In this document: positions 9,690 through 21,867 of the stretch, in pieces
How positions within the stretch are numbered: the first letter of the stretch is position 1
How the letters are laid out: every line of letters begins with the position of its first letter
Assembly (NCBI GenBank): GCA_047967505.1
Contig: CM106538.1
Source: Dipteris shenzhenensis
Lineage: Eukaryota > Polypodiophyta > Polypodiopsida > Gleicheniales
DNA: 64,000 nt
Strand: one strand, 5' to 3'
Program-made: the position numbers and the translations under genes
Notes under the pieces: generated by a model
What the model was told of the DNA's origin: nothing
What the model saw: the letters and a program-made list of their open reading frames with translations, nothing else
Databases searched by the model: none

Positions 9690-12301
9690 TGCGTCCCAAT
9701 CGCGGACTAATGGATTATTGGAGGTGACATCAACATGATAGAGTTGCCTTTAGGCGAAATTAGGGGAAGAGAAGGTGGCATTTAATCACTTGAGAGAGTA
9801 GCTTGGGATGCCTTCCTTTCGTAGCTCAATGGTAGAGATGCTTTGACAGAAGATGCCTCTCACACTTTGCCTCAACCACTCTTGTTCTCTTGCTTGAATA
9901 GGAGACGTCGGTTGCCCATCCATGTGCGGATTGACATATTTAATGTTGATGATTACACACTAGATAAAGGTGGCTCTGCATGCATTTCACATGGGTTTCC
10001 CACCCTCAGATCAGTTTTGAGTGGTTTCAATGGTTTATGAGCCTCGCGTGAGAGATCGCTCTGCCAATACCAGGATTTTGAGTGCTTTGTATGCAAAGGA
10101 GTCTCATAGAGATAGTGTTACAGATTTGCATGTTTGATATGTAGCGCGGAGTGCTAGCTCCTTAACATGTGGCAGCAGCTGTCTCTAGTATTATGGATCA
10201 CTCCATGGCTAGTAATGGGTTGGCCTCCATCAACATCTAGTAGCCTTGCAGAGGGAAGAGCAAAAGTTGCCTGCAGATGCTTGGATTCAAAAGTGCCTTG
10301 CTATGGTAAGGGCTCATGAACAGGTTCTTTTGGATGAGAGAGCAAAGCACGCCTATGGATGAGAGTCTTTTGGATGTAGATGAGAGAAAGACTCAATAAA
10401 CACTTCTTCTCTACTCTTGGCCCGAGACATGGTAGAGTAGGTGTTTCTGAGCTTATTGACTCTGATGCGGTTTTACCGTCAGATTCAGAAGCCATCTTAC
10501 ACATAGCTACTGGTTTTTATGCCTCCTTTCCCTAACACACTTGCGAGAGATGATGCCATACTTTGACAAGGTATTCCAGCATTGGTGAAACCAGATATGA
10601 GGGTCTCACTTGATGCACTTTCACAATCTAGAATGTGGGACTACATTTCTTGCTCTTCACAATGGCAATGTGCCCAGGTTCAGATTGGTTGATATCCTTC
10701 TTTTTCATTGCTTTTTGGGGCATGATTGGGGACCATGTTACCGCAGTCCTGCAAGGTGTTTGGGACTCTGGTACTATGTCTGATTCACTCACATCTTATT
10801 CATCTTATTCCAAAGGAAGGTTGCAGAAATTTGGTCTCTCAATGTAGGCTAATCGGCTTTTTGGGAACCTTTTACAAGATTTTGGTCAAAGTTATCAGTC
10901 TGTGTTTGCAGCCCATTCTTTTAGATCTCATCCATGATATGCCTCTTGGATTTCGAGAAGCTTATGACATATTAAATTGGGGTTTTGGAGGGTACCCTTT
11001 TATGTTTTGGATTTTCAGATGCTTGGATCGGAGGGGTCTCTTCTTTGTATAGATCAGCCCATAGCTAGGTTCTTATCAGAGAGGACACGGGAGATAGATT
11101 TCAGTTTTCTAGATCAGTCCAGTAGGGATGCCCTCTTCCCCCTCTCCCATATTTGTTTGTGGCTGACACAATTAGCATATTTTTTTGAGATCTCAGGCCG
11201 ACATTATTGGGCTGAGACTTTCCCTGAGACTGTATGAGGAGATCTTTGACACGGAGCTTGTTGGTGACACTGCTGTTTTTTTGGATGCCACTAAATAGAA
11301 TCTCACTTCTTTTAGGGCAGCCTTGTATTTGTTTTGTTTTGCACATAATAATTGGAATAAATTCAATGGCTTCTAGATTAGCGATGAGGACACACTTGAT
11401 TCGAGGATTGACTTTGGTTTTATTTGGATTCAGAGGGGTGTGTCTATCAGATACTTGGGTTCCAGGTCGGCGTGGGTATCTCTCCTTCGCACCAATTTAC
11501 TCCTGTGTTGGAGACTATTAGCAGAAATCTTCTCTTTTGGAGTTCAGCCAAATTTTGCCTTGCTTCTAGGGTAGTGGCTGTCAACCGAGTACAGCAGGCC
11601 ACGGCATGTTTGTTTACTCTTATTTGTGCTATTCTAGGGATTGCATCACTCTGCTCAAAAGGCTTATAAGGAACTTTTTAGAAGTGGGCTAGATTGCTTT
11701 GCTAGACTCCAGAGTTGGAAGACCTTGATCCTTGTCCCACTTGGAAGGGGGCCTTAATATCATTGATCCAACCTTGATGTGCAAGGTGGTGATTAGGGGG
11801 CTTTTGCCAGGAGAAGAATCTTAAGAAGATCTTTTCATTCGTTGCATAGAGTGCTCCACGGGTGGGGATTGGATGGATAACACTAGGTGGATTTTTTCTT
11901 CAGCTCATCGAAGAATTCCTTTCTTCCCTCTCATGGCTGCTATATTGAATCTTGGGGCAGCTTCAGGAGTGCTCTTCGGAGAGGTCCCCTTTCTCTCTAG
12001 AAGAGATTGATACGCAGCCCACTTTGCTACTTCTCATTATATGTAGTGGTCAGCTCTTCGAAGGATTTAAAAACCTCCGAAATGATCATATATTCCAATT
12101 AGTAAGTCACCTAAGAGAGTGCAAGGAGAATTGAGAAGATTGATGCAACTATACCTTTGGATTGGGTTGATAGAGATGACATGCGTCACCATTGCTCTAC
12201 TTGGCTTGGGGCTTTTACGAGGTCATATATCCGGCAACAAGTTATAGCAGTACGATGAGGTTCAAATGGGATGCCTTGCTTTGTGATGTTTATTTGTTTC
12301 C
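9690..12301 (+). pseudogene. LINE (third family), endonuclease-to-RT part, 5' piece of an interrupted element
   Basis: The + strand encodes, with many stops, an endonuclease C-terminal stretch (WIIGGDINMIE about 9715, then a leucine-rich block). Next comes an RT segment (IPKEGCRNLVSQ...RLIGFLGTFYKILVKVISLCLQPILLDLIHD, about 10,810-10,940). The C-terminal RT segment (RYLGFQVGVGISPSHQFTPVLETISRNLLFW) is at about 11,445-11,550. These are L1-like plant LINE ORF2 features. The coding order resumes at 22,371, beyond the Gypsy element, so both pieces are one LINE copy. Confidence 0.75.
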
Positions 12302-12341
12302 TAACTAAGCCGTGGCCTACGTAATTATGGTTGACGTAACA
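12302..12341 (-). repeat. Remnant of the Gypsy 3' LTR with adjacent polypurine tract
   Basis: Forty bases match the end of the LTR at 22331-22370 with three differences. On the - strand the LTR begins TGTTACGTC and is preceded by a purine-rich run (AAGGGGGATGAAA, from 12342), as expected for a polypurine tract. The rest of this LTR (about 460 bp) is missing, which is why no target duplication can be read. Confidence 0.65.
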
Positions 12342-13996
12342 TTTCATCCCCCTTAAGAATGGCTTACATCCTCAAAAATGAAACTGGCAAACCTCCTTTG
12401 GAGATTGCATATCCTTTCCCACGTTGAACTCTCTTCAGGTCTATCTTTTCACTTTATCAGACATTCTTGTTATACAATATGTCTTGTTCTTTTTTTCTTG
12501 TCAGTAGGTTCAATGAGTTCAACTAGGACTTCATTTCCAATGAGATTATCATCATCTTCTAACTTTCTTTTAGCCGACTCACATGAAAACTCGATGTACC
12601 CGACCAACATCCCTCTAGTAAGGCTAATTTGTAAGTAGGTTCTCCAATATGTTTAAGTACTATGAATGGTGCACAATACCTATGAGAGAACTTTTTGTCT
12701 TTAGGGATTCTGAGATTCAGGTACCCTGAGATAGACTTTCTCATTTTTTTCAAACTCCAACCTCCTACAATGGGGTCTTGCATAACTTCTTGCTCTACCT
12801 TCAGCCCTTCTCATGCTATCTTTAGCTTATTTAAGCATTTGATTCATATCCTAGAGAAAGTTTTTGGAAGCTTGTCGAGTCCCACTGCAACTGGGGCTTT
12901 AGGTTGAAATCCATACATTATCAAGAATGGACAAAAAATTGTAGCTTGGCATTGTTATATGCAAATCCTAATATGGGTAAACGTTGCTCCCAATTAGTTT
13001 TCCGTTTACTTACATATGCTTGAAGCACATCCTCTATGACCTAGTTGATCCTTCCAAATTGACCATCACTCTGCTGATGATCCGTGGTGCTCATATTTAA
13101 AGTAGTTTCCAACCTCATAAACACAGTCCTCCAAAAATGGCTATTAAATTTGGTATCCCGGTCATTAAAATACTGCCTGGTAGCCCATAGAATCTATAGA
13201 TATATGCTCGACAATAGGCTAGTTAATTCTAGAGTTTTAACCTCTTCTATGGCTAGAATAAAGTGAGTAAGCTTGGTCAATGGATCCACAATTACCCACA
13301 CATCGTTGTGCCTCCTCTGTGTCGTAGGTAATCCAACAATAAAATACTTTCCCATTTGCCAGATGGAATCTCTTATGGATGTAGGAGACCTCCTACCTTA
13401 AGGCGTTCAGCCTTATTGACCTGGCATTTTTGGCACTTCAGTACATAATCTTAGGCGTCCTTATCTATGTCCGGTCAAAATAATTGCCTCTTCAGAAGCG
13501 CATACGTCTTTTTAATTTGGTGCCTAATGTCATTATTATCTGGGACACATACTTACCTTTAAGACTTGAGTAGATGCTCTAGCTACTTTTAACTTCTCTA
13601 AGCTATTCTTTTGAGGTGCATCCCATATGAAGGTACTTCCCTTCCCCTTAAGCTAGTCCATCATCGGAACAACAATCTTAGCATGTCTTGGATGAATCTC
13701 CTATAAAATCCAGACAAACCTAAGAATGTCTACAATTCTTGTAGGTTTGTAGGATGTGGGCATTCCAATATGGCCCTTACCATTTCGGGATCCATATGAA
13801 TCCCTTCTTGGGATATAATATGTCCCAGGTACTTCGCTTCTTTTCCAAAGAATTGATCAAAAAGAGAATTTTCTCTAAGCAATCGGAACACTTTCCTCAA
13901 AATTTCCAAAATCTTTCTCCTCATTTTACTGTAGCTAAGGGTATCATCTATAGCAGAGAGTGGTTTCAGTTGGTGGAGGTGACGACTTTTCAACAT
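12342..13996 (-). pseudogene. Gypsy pol remnant (RT to integrase C-terminus)
   Basis: The - strand carries the RT C-terminal words LRENSLFDQFFGKEAKYLGHIISQEGIHMDPEMVRAILECPHPTNLQEL (13.73-13.94 kb). It also has integrase-core remnants such as DVWVIVDPLTKLTHFI (about 13.27 kb). The integrase C-terminal GPY-like segment with FSHRYCAPFIVLKHIGEPTYKLALLEG and FHVSRLKE is at 12.56-12.75 kb. All are family hallmarks of Gypsy pol. Numerous stops and frameshifts show it is inactive. Confidence 0.75.
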
Positions 13997-13999
13997 TTA

Positions 14000-15514
14000 G
14001 ATAAAGTATTTTAAAGACTGTTTTAACAGACTTCTCACAATGCACATGGATGCAGTTGGATTGGAGTTTTCATGAATGAGAATGCTTGCATTTCTCGATA
14101 ACTTTAAAGAGCTATAGGAGAAATACAATGATTGCAGTTGAGTTGAGAGGGCCAAGATGGCCCCCCCCCTTATCTAGGCTCTTTTATTGCTCGAATGGCG
14201 ATACAAGGCCAAGGTGGAATGCACCTTACAAACTTTGACTTAAGCTCTTGAGAGAGAGAGGACTCAGACACAACTAAAAAACAAGGGATGCTCAAATTGA
14301 GCTTTATATAAGGAATGATTCAATGCTGGAACTAGAGGGAACCTGATTCCCTGGGCACCACAATCAGCAAGGAGGATGCCTGCATAATTACAACTTCATC
14401 CCACACTCGTTGCACATTCTAAATCTCTAGGAAATAGAAAGAAATCAATGCAGAAGTGAATCTGAGATGAGTACCAAGGTTTTTCCTAATAACCTCTTTC
14501 TCTCGCTAATCTATTTTCAAAATGTGCTCTAATTAGCCTAGTATGCTAATAAAAATGCAAAAATGATGGTAAAGTTGCAATGCTTTTTGTACATTCCAAT
14601 GCACCTATCAATTTCTAGATCTAACTAGGGATTGAGGGGTTTTAATGTTCATATGGTTTTCGGAATATGAAAGGCAATTAATGCAAAATCAAGCCTTTGG
14701 TGCACTTAATCAAACCTTCCTTTGCCTAATGCAATGCAGTGCATGTATACAAGCTATAAGCACTAATTACATAGTGCATTTATAAGAAATTTAATTGTTA
14801 AATGGAATCAAGAGGGATAGCAATGGATTAAGAAAGAATAGAAATTAAGAAGGCAAGAAAGAAGATAATGGAAAAAGAGCTAGAAATAGAGACCTCTTAT
14901 CTCCACACTTACACTTCACCACATGCTTTGAAGAGCCTCACTCTTACCTTCATCTCTACTTGAAGCCACACACAATTAGCTCAACAATAAGCTTAGTAAG
15001 AATATTAACAAAGAGGAATTAAACTATCAAAAAATAAAGATCTAATCTACTCTTCTTGTCCTCATAATCCTATCTCAACTCTTCTACATCTATAATGGGT
15101 TTTGCAACCTCATGAGAAAGAAAAGGAGCTCTTAAGGGGAGTGAAGAAGTGATTGGGACCTCCAATTCCTTTTTGAAAAAAGTGCCAATGTATACCCCTT
15201 ATGAAGACTTCCTTGTAGCCAATACTAGTAAGAGTAAGGCCACGGAGGAAAGTAGATGGATGCTAGTGCGGAAACCACCATGAGTGGAAAGTAGTAGGAG
15301 AGAGGGTTGTCAAGCCTCTCAACCTCCACTCAATTAAGAGGATTAATCCCTAATTAGCAAGGGATCAACAAGAATTTTAACCCGTATACTTAAGACTTTC
15401 TCTCACCATCACTCTCAATCAACCACTACTCTCAACAAGCATGCTTGTAATTAAGCATTCACTAATCACACACACAAACAAGATCAGCAACATGCATAAT
15501 CTAGCACACAAGAA

Positions 15515-15563
<49 letters not shown>

Positions 15564-16120
15564 GTGAGGGGTTATCCCATTTGTGGGATTATGAAAGTAA
15601 CAAAATCATTAGGAGCAGAGATGTTGTATTCAATGAGACTGTTATGTTTAAAGATCACTTGTAAAATAGGAAGAAAGAAAATGTAGACACAAAATACACA
15701 ACTCTTGATGAAATCACAGGAGATGAAGCTCCAAAGGTTGCCGAAAATGAAAATGTGCAATAGTAGCAGTAGCAGCAAGAACTTCAAATTCCTACAAGTG
15801 TACTTAGAAGGTTGATGAGGGTAAATAGACTGCTTGAGTGATTTTCTACTCCTTTCAATAATGTTCTATTGATCATCTACCATTCAATGCACCTTAATGC
15901 ACCCTTCCCTTCATATTGCCCCTAGAACCTAGACACGTGTGTGCACATTTTTATTAATAGAATAAGTATCACATGTCCAAATTCGATGCCGTTTGAAGCA
16001 ATGGCTCCAGCTCAACTAGTCCTATCTACTCAGATGACCCACCGCCATAACAAATCGGTCGGTGTCCATCATAAATAAAAATACATGTTACACCATTGGC
16101 GTATAACATAATAATAATGT
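14000..16120. other. Unassigned stretch between Gypsy and Copia parts
   Basis: No protein homology recognised. It includes a C-run at 14161-14169 and a (GA)n tract at 15518-15560. It may be further nested, non-coding repeat DNA. Confidence 0.5.
15518..15560. repeat. (GA)n microsatellite
   Basis: An uninterrupted GA dinucleotide run of about 43 bp. Unlike the tracts at 53-62 kb, I do not see a LINE end beside it. Confidence 0.95.
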
Positions 16121-16124
16121 TTTA

Positions 16125-17162
16125 ATGTCTACTAATCACAGATTAGTGATTTCTCTTGTCATGACAGTTTCCTCCAACCGCCCCCAAGCCAAAGGTCAAA
16201 AAATTGATGAAGTCATTCCGGATTCAGAGATGATCTCCACCACTCTGAACTCTCTTCCTGAGTCCTATCTTGGTTTCCACACCTCGCTGAAGTTGTCATT
16301 GAGGGGGGGCAGCAATCCTCTCTCCTTTCACGAGTTGGAAGGACTTCTGTTGCAGGAGGAACAAACACGCAAAAATATGGCAACCCGGGCTGGCGAGCAT
16401 GCTATGCTCTCTAAGTTCAAGCCCAAGGGTAAAGGGCAGCATAAGCCACATGCCCATCAGCCCACACATCAGCATGAAGCTGATTTTGGACAGCCTTCTT
16501 ATAAGGCACAGGGTGATACAAACAAGCAGAAAAAGAAGGGCATCTGTCATTACTGCAAAAAGCCAGGTCATTATATTGGAGAGTGCAAGAAGCGCATAGC
16601 CAAAGAAAAGAAAAGGGATTCTGGTATGGCTGTATCAGATGCATCAGGTCCACATTGCCATGATGGAGGAGATGTTGCAGCCAACTTAGTTGAAGAGCAC
16701 TATGCCTTTTTGACTTGCACTTCAAATTTTTCAGTGGGTAGTTCAGATACTACAGCCACTAATGATGATGACCCATATGCTTTTTTGACTTGCAGTTACG
16801 ATCCTTCAAAGGATGAATGCTCTTTTAGTGTTGATGAGACACTACATACATGGTATTTTGATAGTGGTGCTTCAAAGCACATCACTTCCAAGAAAAATCT
16901 GTTTGTAACTTTGCATTCTTCACCCGCCAAGAAGAAAGTCACATGTGCAAATAATTCTTCTCATTCAGTATGTGGAGTTGGAGATATTATTCTCACATCC
17001 ACTGATGGCACAGATTTTAGAATTTCAGATGTACTCTATGTGCCAGGTATAAAGAAGAATTTGCTTTCAGTGTCCTCACTCAATCGAGGAGGATTTCAGG
17101 TTGTTTTTGATGATGACAAGTGCGTAGTCAGAGACAAAGAAAGTGAATATGCTTTGAAATAG
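16125..17162 (+). pseudogene. Copia gag (C-terminal part) and protease
   Basis: Open for 345 codons. The first 20 or so residues are not homologous. From EVIPDSEMISTTLNSLPESY onward it matches the UBN2-type gag C-terminus, then the CCHC knuckle CHYCKKPGHYIGEC. The aspartic protease site is WYFDSGASKHIT, followed by VLYVPGIKKNLLSVSSLNRGG. The ORF ends in a TAG just before SGTLYRGLF, where the paralogue at 50.4 kb reads through, so the stop is a lesion. Gag packages the RNA and the protease cuts the polyprotein. Confidence 0.85.
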
Positions 17163-17171
17163 TCTGGCACG

Positions 17172-18028
17172 TTGTATCGGGGTCTTTTTCAGCTTGATTT
17201 ATATGAAAAAAGATTCCAACTTGCATTATCAGTTAGCACTCCCACTGTTGCAATGCACAATGCGGAGTTGTGGCATGCCAGGTATGGGCACATGAGCTAT
17301 GGCAGCTTAATGACACTTCAGAGGCATAATATGGTTGATGCATTACCTCCTTTGGAGTCCCCTCCTCCTCATACATGTGAAGGTTGCATTCGCATAGGCT
17401 TCCCTTCAAGAAGGATGGTGCAGTGAAAGCTACAAGAAAATTGCAGCTTATTCACAATGATGTCTGCGGTCCCATGAGGACACCTGCTTTTGGGGGTTAT
17501 CTCTATTTTGTTACATTCATAGATGACTTTACCAACTACACTTGGGTTTATGGTCTCAAGGCAAAATCAGAAGTGTTTATGCATTTCAAGCACTTTGTGG
17601 CTATGGTTGAAAATGAGACAGGACTCAAGGTGCAGACACTTCGCACAGATCGAGGGGGGGAGTACATATCTCATGAATTTGAGACATTTCTGAAAGAAAA
17701 AGGTATTATGCATCAGCTTACAGTGAGGCTTACACCTCAACAGAATGGCAAAGCTGAGCGGAAGAATCGCACCACCATGGAAATGGATAGATGCATGCTC
17801 ACAAGTAAGAAGTTGCCTCACAGGTTTTGACTGGAAGGCCTCATGTGTGCCAACTATACTTTAAATCGGGCTTCTACAAAGGCTTTGAAGACAATTACTC
17901 CCTATGAGGCATGGCATGGGAGAAAGCCTTCAGTGGACCACATCAGAGTTTTTGGTTGTGTTGCATATGCCCACGTGCCTGTGGAGTTCAGACACAAGTT
18001 GTGAGATAAGGCACTAAAATGCATTTTT
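17172..18028 (+). pseudogene. Copia GAG-pre-integrase and integrase
   Basis: The pre-integrase part has LWHARYGHMSYGSL and a CEGC half-site. The integrase has the three acidic positions in IHNDVCGPM, RTDRGGEY and KAERKNRT. A short deletion after CEGC shifts the frame relative to the paralogue at 50.2 kb, which keeps the SKMHRLPFKKDG stretch. TGA stops follow HRF (17828-17830) and RHKL (18002-18004). The normal role is inserting the element's cDNA; this copy cannot make an intact enzyme. Confidence 0.85.
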
Positions 18029-19198
18029 GTGGGATATAGTTCACAAAGCAAAGGCTATCGTCTCTACAATCCTGCTACACGCAAGATTTTTACCAGTAGA
18101 GATGTCATATTCTCTGAAAATTCTGCACATACCAATGCTGAATTTCAGATTCCGGCCTCTTCAGATGATGTGTTTGAGGGGATGCTTCCTATAGCTTTTG
18201 GTTCCCCCGCTGAAAATCAGAATTTACAGCAACCTCCGCCAGCTCCACAAGTACAGATTCAGCCCCCAGCTAAATTGGTACAACCTCAGGGTGTGGATGA
18301 AGTTGTCAGGCAAGAAATTCAAGAGATACACGCAGCCAAAACAGTCCCGCATTGGTTGCTTCAGACTCTCAGGGAGAGTAGGCTTGAAGCTCCATTGCGT
18401 GGCAGAACTCGTCGTGCAGTAAGGCACATGGAGGGAGCTCATTCAGTTGAATCAGCTTATGCAGGTACTCTTCTGGATGAGGAGGAGCCTGAGACATTTG
18501 AAAAAGCAAAAGATAATGTGCATTGGATGAATGCCATGCACGATGAGTTGCAGTCCATTCATAAAAATCAGACTTGGGATGTTGTGGATTTGCCACCAGG
18601 TAAGAATGCCATAGGTACACGGTGGGTTTTCAAAGTCAAAAGAAAACCAGATGGGTCCATTGATCGGTACAAGGCAAGGCTGGTTGCAAAAGGATATGCT
18701 CAGAAAAAGGGCATCGATTATGAGGAGAGTTTTGCTCCTACATCCAGGATGACAACCATTAGGTCGGTTATAGCCATGGCTGCAAATTTTGAATGGAATG
18801 TTCATCAGTTGGACATTAAAACAGATTTCCTTGATGGAGACTTGTTGGAAGAGGTTTATGTCAAACAACCTCCGGGCTTTCAAATTTCAGAAAATGCACT
18901 TCAGGTATGCAAGCTGAATAAAGCTTTATATGGGCTGAAACAAGCCCCACGTGCATGGTATGCCAAAATTGATGCCTTTCTGACTAGCAAGGGGCTGCAC
19001 AATAGTCCAACTGAGAGTACCCTCTACATCAAGAAGGATGGGGGGGATATTCTGGTCATCATTCTTTATGTAGATGACATGCTGCTCACCGGATCAAATG
19101 AGGAAGTAATTGTAGATTTCAAGACCCAATTGAAAGCTACATTTGATATGTCAGACTTGGGCTTGTTACATTTCTTTTTGGGGATCCAGTTTATTTAA
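18029..19198 (+). pseudogene. Copia reverse transcriptase
   Basis: Open for 389 codons. The integrase C-terminal GYSSQSKGYRLYNPATRKIF is followed by a proline/glutamine-rich linker. The RVT_2-type RT has WVFKVKRKPDGSIDRYKARLVAKGY, QLDIKTDFLDGDL, LYGLKQAPRAWY and the catalytic LYVDDMLL. The usual A in the DVKTAFL motif is D (DIKTDFL). A TAA at 19196-19198 separates it from the remaining domain, which continues immediately in the same element. Confidence 0.88.
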
Positions 19199-19216
19199 GA
19201 GAAACGTGGCATTGTT

Positions 19217-20017
19217 ATGTCTCAGTCCAAGTATGTTCAAAAGCTCTTGGACAGATTCAACATGCATGATTGCAAGCCTATGTCCACTCCCATGGAGCCG
19301 GGGCTGAAGCTTACAATGCATGATGCGGGTGAATCAATTTATGTCACACTCTATAGTCAGGCTATTGGATGCCTCATTTATCTCTGCAATACACGACCTG
19401 ATATTCAGTTTTCAGTTTCTCAGTTTAGCAGGTATATGCACAGCCCAAAGATTATGCATTGGCAGGCTGTAAAACGCATCTTCCGTTACTTGCAAGGTAC
19501 AAAGTCTTTTGGCTTGATGTTTCCCAGGGGGGGTGACTTGCAGATGCATGCTTACAGTGACTCAGATTGGGCTGGAGACCATGATACTAGGCAGTCCACC
19601 AGTGGGAATTGTTTCTTTCTAGGACATGCTTGCATTTCTTGGTCGAGCAAGAAACAATCTACAGTGGCTACCTCCTCATGTGAAGCTGAGTACAGGGCAG
19701 CTTTCAGAGCGACAGTTGAATGTGTTTGGCTGCGTCGTTTATTTGCTGATCTTCATCTTTCATTGGAGGGTCCTTCTCCGATTCTCACTGATAGTCAGAG
19801 TGCTATAGCAGTGGCAAAGAATCCTGTGTTTCATGCTCGCACGAAGCACATTGAGGTTCACTATCACTATGTCAGAGAGAAGTTGCATGCAGGAGAGATC
19901 AGTATGATCTATGTGTCAACACATGACAATGTTGCAGACATCTTCACCAAACCACTTCCACATGAAAAGTTTGAGGCATTTCGCAATGCCCTGAACTTAT
20001 ATCCTTTTGGTGATTGA
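19217..20017 (+). pseudogene. Copia RT thumb and RNase H
   Basis: Open for 266 codons. MSQSKYVQKLLDRFNMHDCKPMSTPMEPG is the conserved post-RT segment. The RNase H has YSDSDWAGDHDTRQSTSG, SSCEAEYRA and LTDSQSAIAVAKNPVFHARTKHIEVHYH, with the catalytic D, E, D residues visible. It ends VADIFTKPLP...FRNALNLYP, the standard Copia C-terminus, just before the polypurine tract. Confidence 0.88.
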
Positions 20018-20052
20018 TCATTTCCTTGTACATGACATTGGCACTGCAGGGG

Positions 20053-20335
20053 GGTATTAGAATTATTATTATAATTCAGCAGTGACCAATGTAATGTAAT
20101 AAGTAGGTTAGGGGCCCTTTTTACCTCATTTAAAGGTTTTTTCACCTAACCACAGTTAGTTCACTAACTATGGTTTCTGAAGGATAAGGTTTTGTCACTT
20201 AGACAAAACCCATCCCTTGTAACACTTACTTCTTCTATTGCAAACACTACGTTCAGCTCTCTAGCTTCCTGCTCTCTCACTGTCTTGATATCTAACGGGT
20301 TTATTTGGAGCTTTAGCTATTGCCTAGTTGTTTCT
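20053..20335 (+). repeat. Copia 3' LTR (boundaries approximate)
   Basis: Begins straight after the gcaggggggta polypurine run with ttagaattattattata, probably a mutated TGTTAGAA start. It ends near tgtttctaggg. There is no matching 5' copy in the window, so the right boundary is an estimate. Confidence 0.5.
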
Positions 20336-20399
20336 AGGGTAGGTCCAAGCAATACGATCTCTGCCTAAACATTTTCCTGCTTGGCCTTCTCATAATCCT

Positions 20400-21867
20400 C
20401 TTTTTTTAGAAGACGATGTTTTTATGTTTTTAGTTTCTGTGGTGGTGCCTGAGAAACCTCATCCTTGAATTCCCCCTTTCTTTTTTAATTGGGAAATTTA
20501 TCGAACCTAGGAACAAAACCAGTGTATTATGAAGTTCCAACTATAGATTTCCCCATAGTATCATCATATATTTGGGCATACTTGATGGCTTCCTCAAAAG
20601 TCTTGGGAGAATTAATTCTCACCGCCACTTTGTAGATGTCTTTTGGATCCCTTATGAAACCTCTTATCTTTTGGAATTCATTGATTTCCTTCAACTTAAG
20701 GATTGTCTCCCTATAATTTGCTATGTATTGGACCAAGCTATTTTTACCCATACTACAGTTGTCACATGCTTCCCATGCTCTCTGTAGCTCATTCTCAGGT
20801 AAGAATTCTTTTAGGAAAACTTGGTCAAACTCAGCCCATTACTTAGGAGTCCTACTTATTTCCAAGGGAAAGGCTTGCTTCCACGACTTGATTTTCAGGA
20901 GGGATATTCCTGAGTTGGTGGAAGTCTTGCCACTTGTGCAAGAACGTATTTATAGTGTCCTTATTTTGCTCTTTCTCTTCTCCATCGAAAATTGGAGGCT
21001 TGAAGTCCTTAAGAATATTCGAGGTCTTTTTAAAGCGAGATAAATTTGACTTGGAGGAGTTCGTGATTTTCTACATGAGTTACCAATTGAGAATCTGATA
21101 AGTTAGAGTCTTTAATGACTGATTAATTGCCTCTAATTGTATTTCTATGTCTTGCGTTTGATTTTCTAGTTTTGTGAATTCCGAGTACGGAATTCCATAA
21201 TCACCCTAATTTATATCCTCATTTCCATAGTATCCTCATGAGTTTCCTCGTGTATTTCCTCTTCGACTATAGCCTTGCCTTTTCTCACCCTTTCCTCGCT
21301 CTCCCTAATCATTTCATCTCTTTCTAGCCTTGTCATTGTGAAATGAGAGTTTTCTAGAAGTTATAATGGAAAAAGCTTAAGAGAAAAATGCGATGCCCAC
21401 TTCCTTGTTATTTGTCTGAGGCGTTGGATTTGTCTTTGAAGTTATGTTGCTTTGTTGATCCATGATCTTGTTTTTTGATCTCGCTCTTTCGCTTTCCTCA
21501 ATCTCGATCTCCAAAGGTTTGTCTTCGATTCCCTTTCTTTGAATTCGGCGAGGCAGGAAAGACTGGGATGCCTTGGAGAGGAAGAGTATGACCTTTGGAA
21601 AGAGGAAGGGTCTCGATTCTTGGTGATAGATAGAAATCTTGAGAGGATAAAGAAATTCTTGGAAAGGTGTCAGCATGCTTGCTGATGTGGCTTGTACTAA
21701 GCTCTTTTTGGACCTTTGATGACGTGGCTTTCTGTCTTTCAGCTTTCTTTTTTTTTTTCTTGCGCAAGTCACGTCGCGGGAGGTCGCCTTCACCTATTCT
21801 GGCTTCCCTTCGATTTTAGTTGAAGGTTTAAGAAGCAGAGGCACAACGAATAACACACTAGCAACCA
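20400..21867 (-). pseudogene. Gypsy gag remnant and leader
   Basis: On the - strand, FKPPIFDGEEKEQNKDTINTFLHKWQDF (about 20.93-21.01 kb) is followed by SLVQYIANYRETILKLKEINEFQKIRGFIRDPKDIYKVAVRINSPKTFEEAIKYAQIYDD (20.56-20.75 kb). These form the retrotransposon gag domain, with the usual aromatic and EAIKYA-type words. A basic N-terminal stretch lies at 21.4-21.8 kb. The leader abuts the LTR with TGGTTGCTAG as the likely primer-binding start. Stops interrupt the gene. Confidence 0.65.

Larger units (their letters stand above)
16125..20335 (+). mobile_element. Copia retrotransposon, 5'-truncated, with 3' LTR
   Basis: The + strand carries gag C-terminus, zinc knuckle, protease, GAG-pre-integrase, integrase, RT and RNase H in Copia order. 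The polypurine run gcagggggg and the 3' LTR follow. No 5' LTR or primer site and no gag N-terminus are present, so the left end is truncated near 16.19 kb. Stops at 17160, 17828, 18002 and 19196 and a frameshift near 17.39 kb make it defective. It lies within the - strand Gypsy element. Confidence 0.85.

Noticed and set aside
9815-9840. A-box-like sequence (cgtagctcaatggtagag) suggesting a tRNA gene
   Set aside because: No B box, acceptor stem or anticodon arm follows, and the stretch lies in the coding frame of the LINE endonuclease region.
12342-13996. Endogenous pararetrovirus RT as an alternative to Gypsy
   Set aside because: An integrase core remnant and a GPY-type integrase C-terminus follow the RT and an LTR is present, which pararetroviruses lack.
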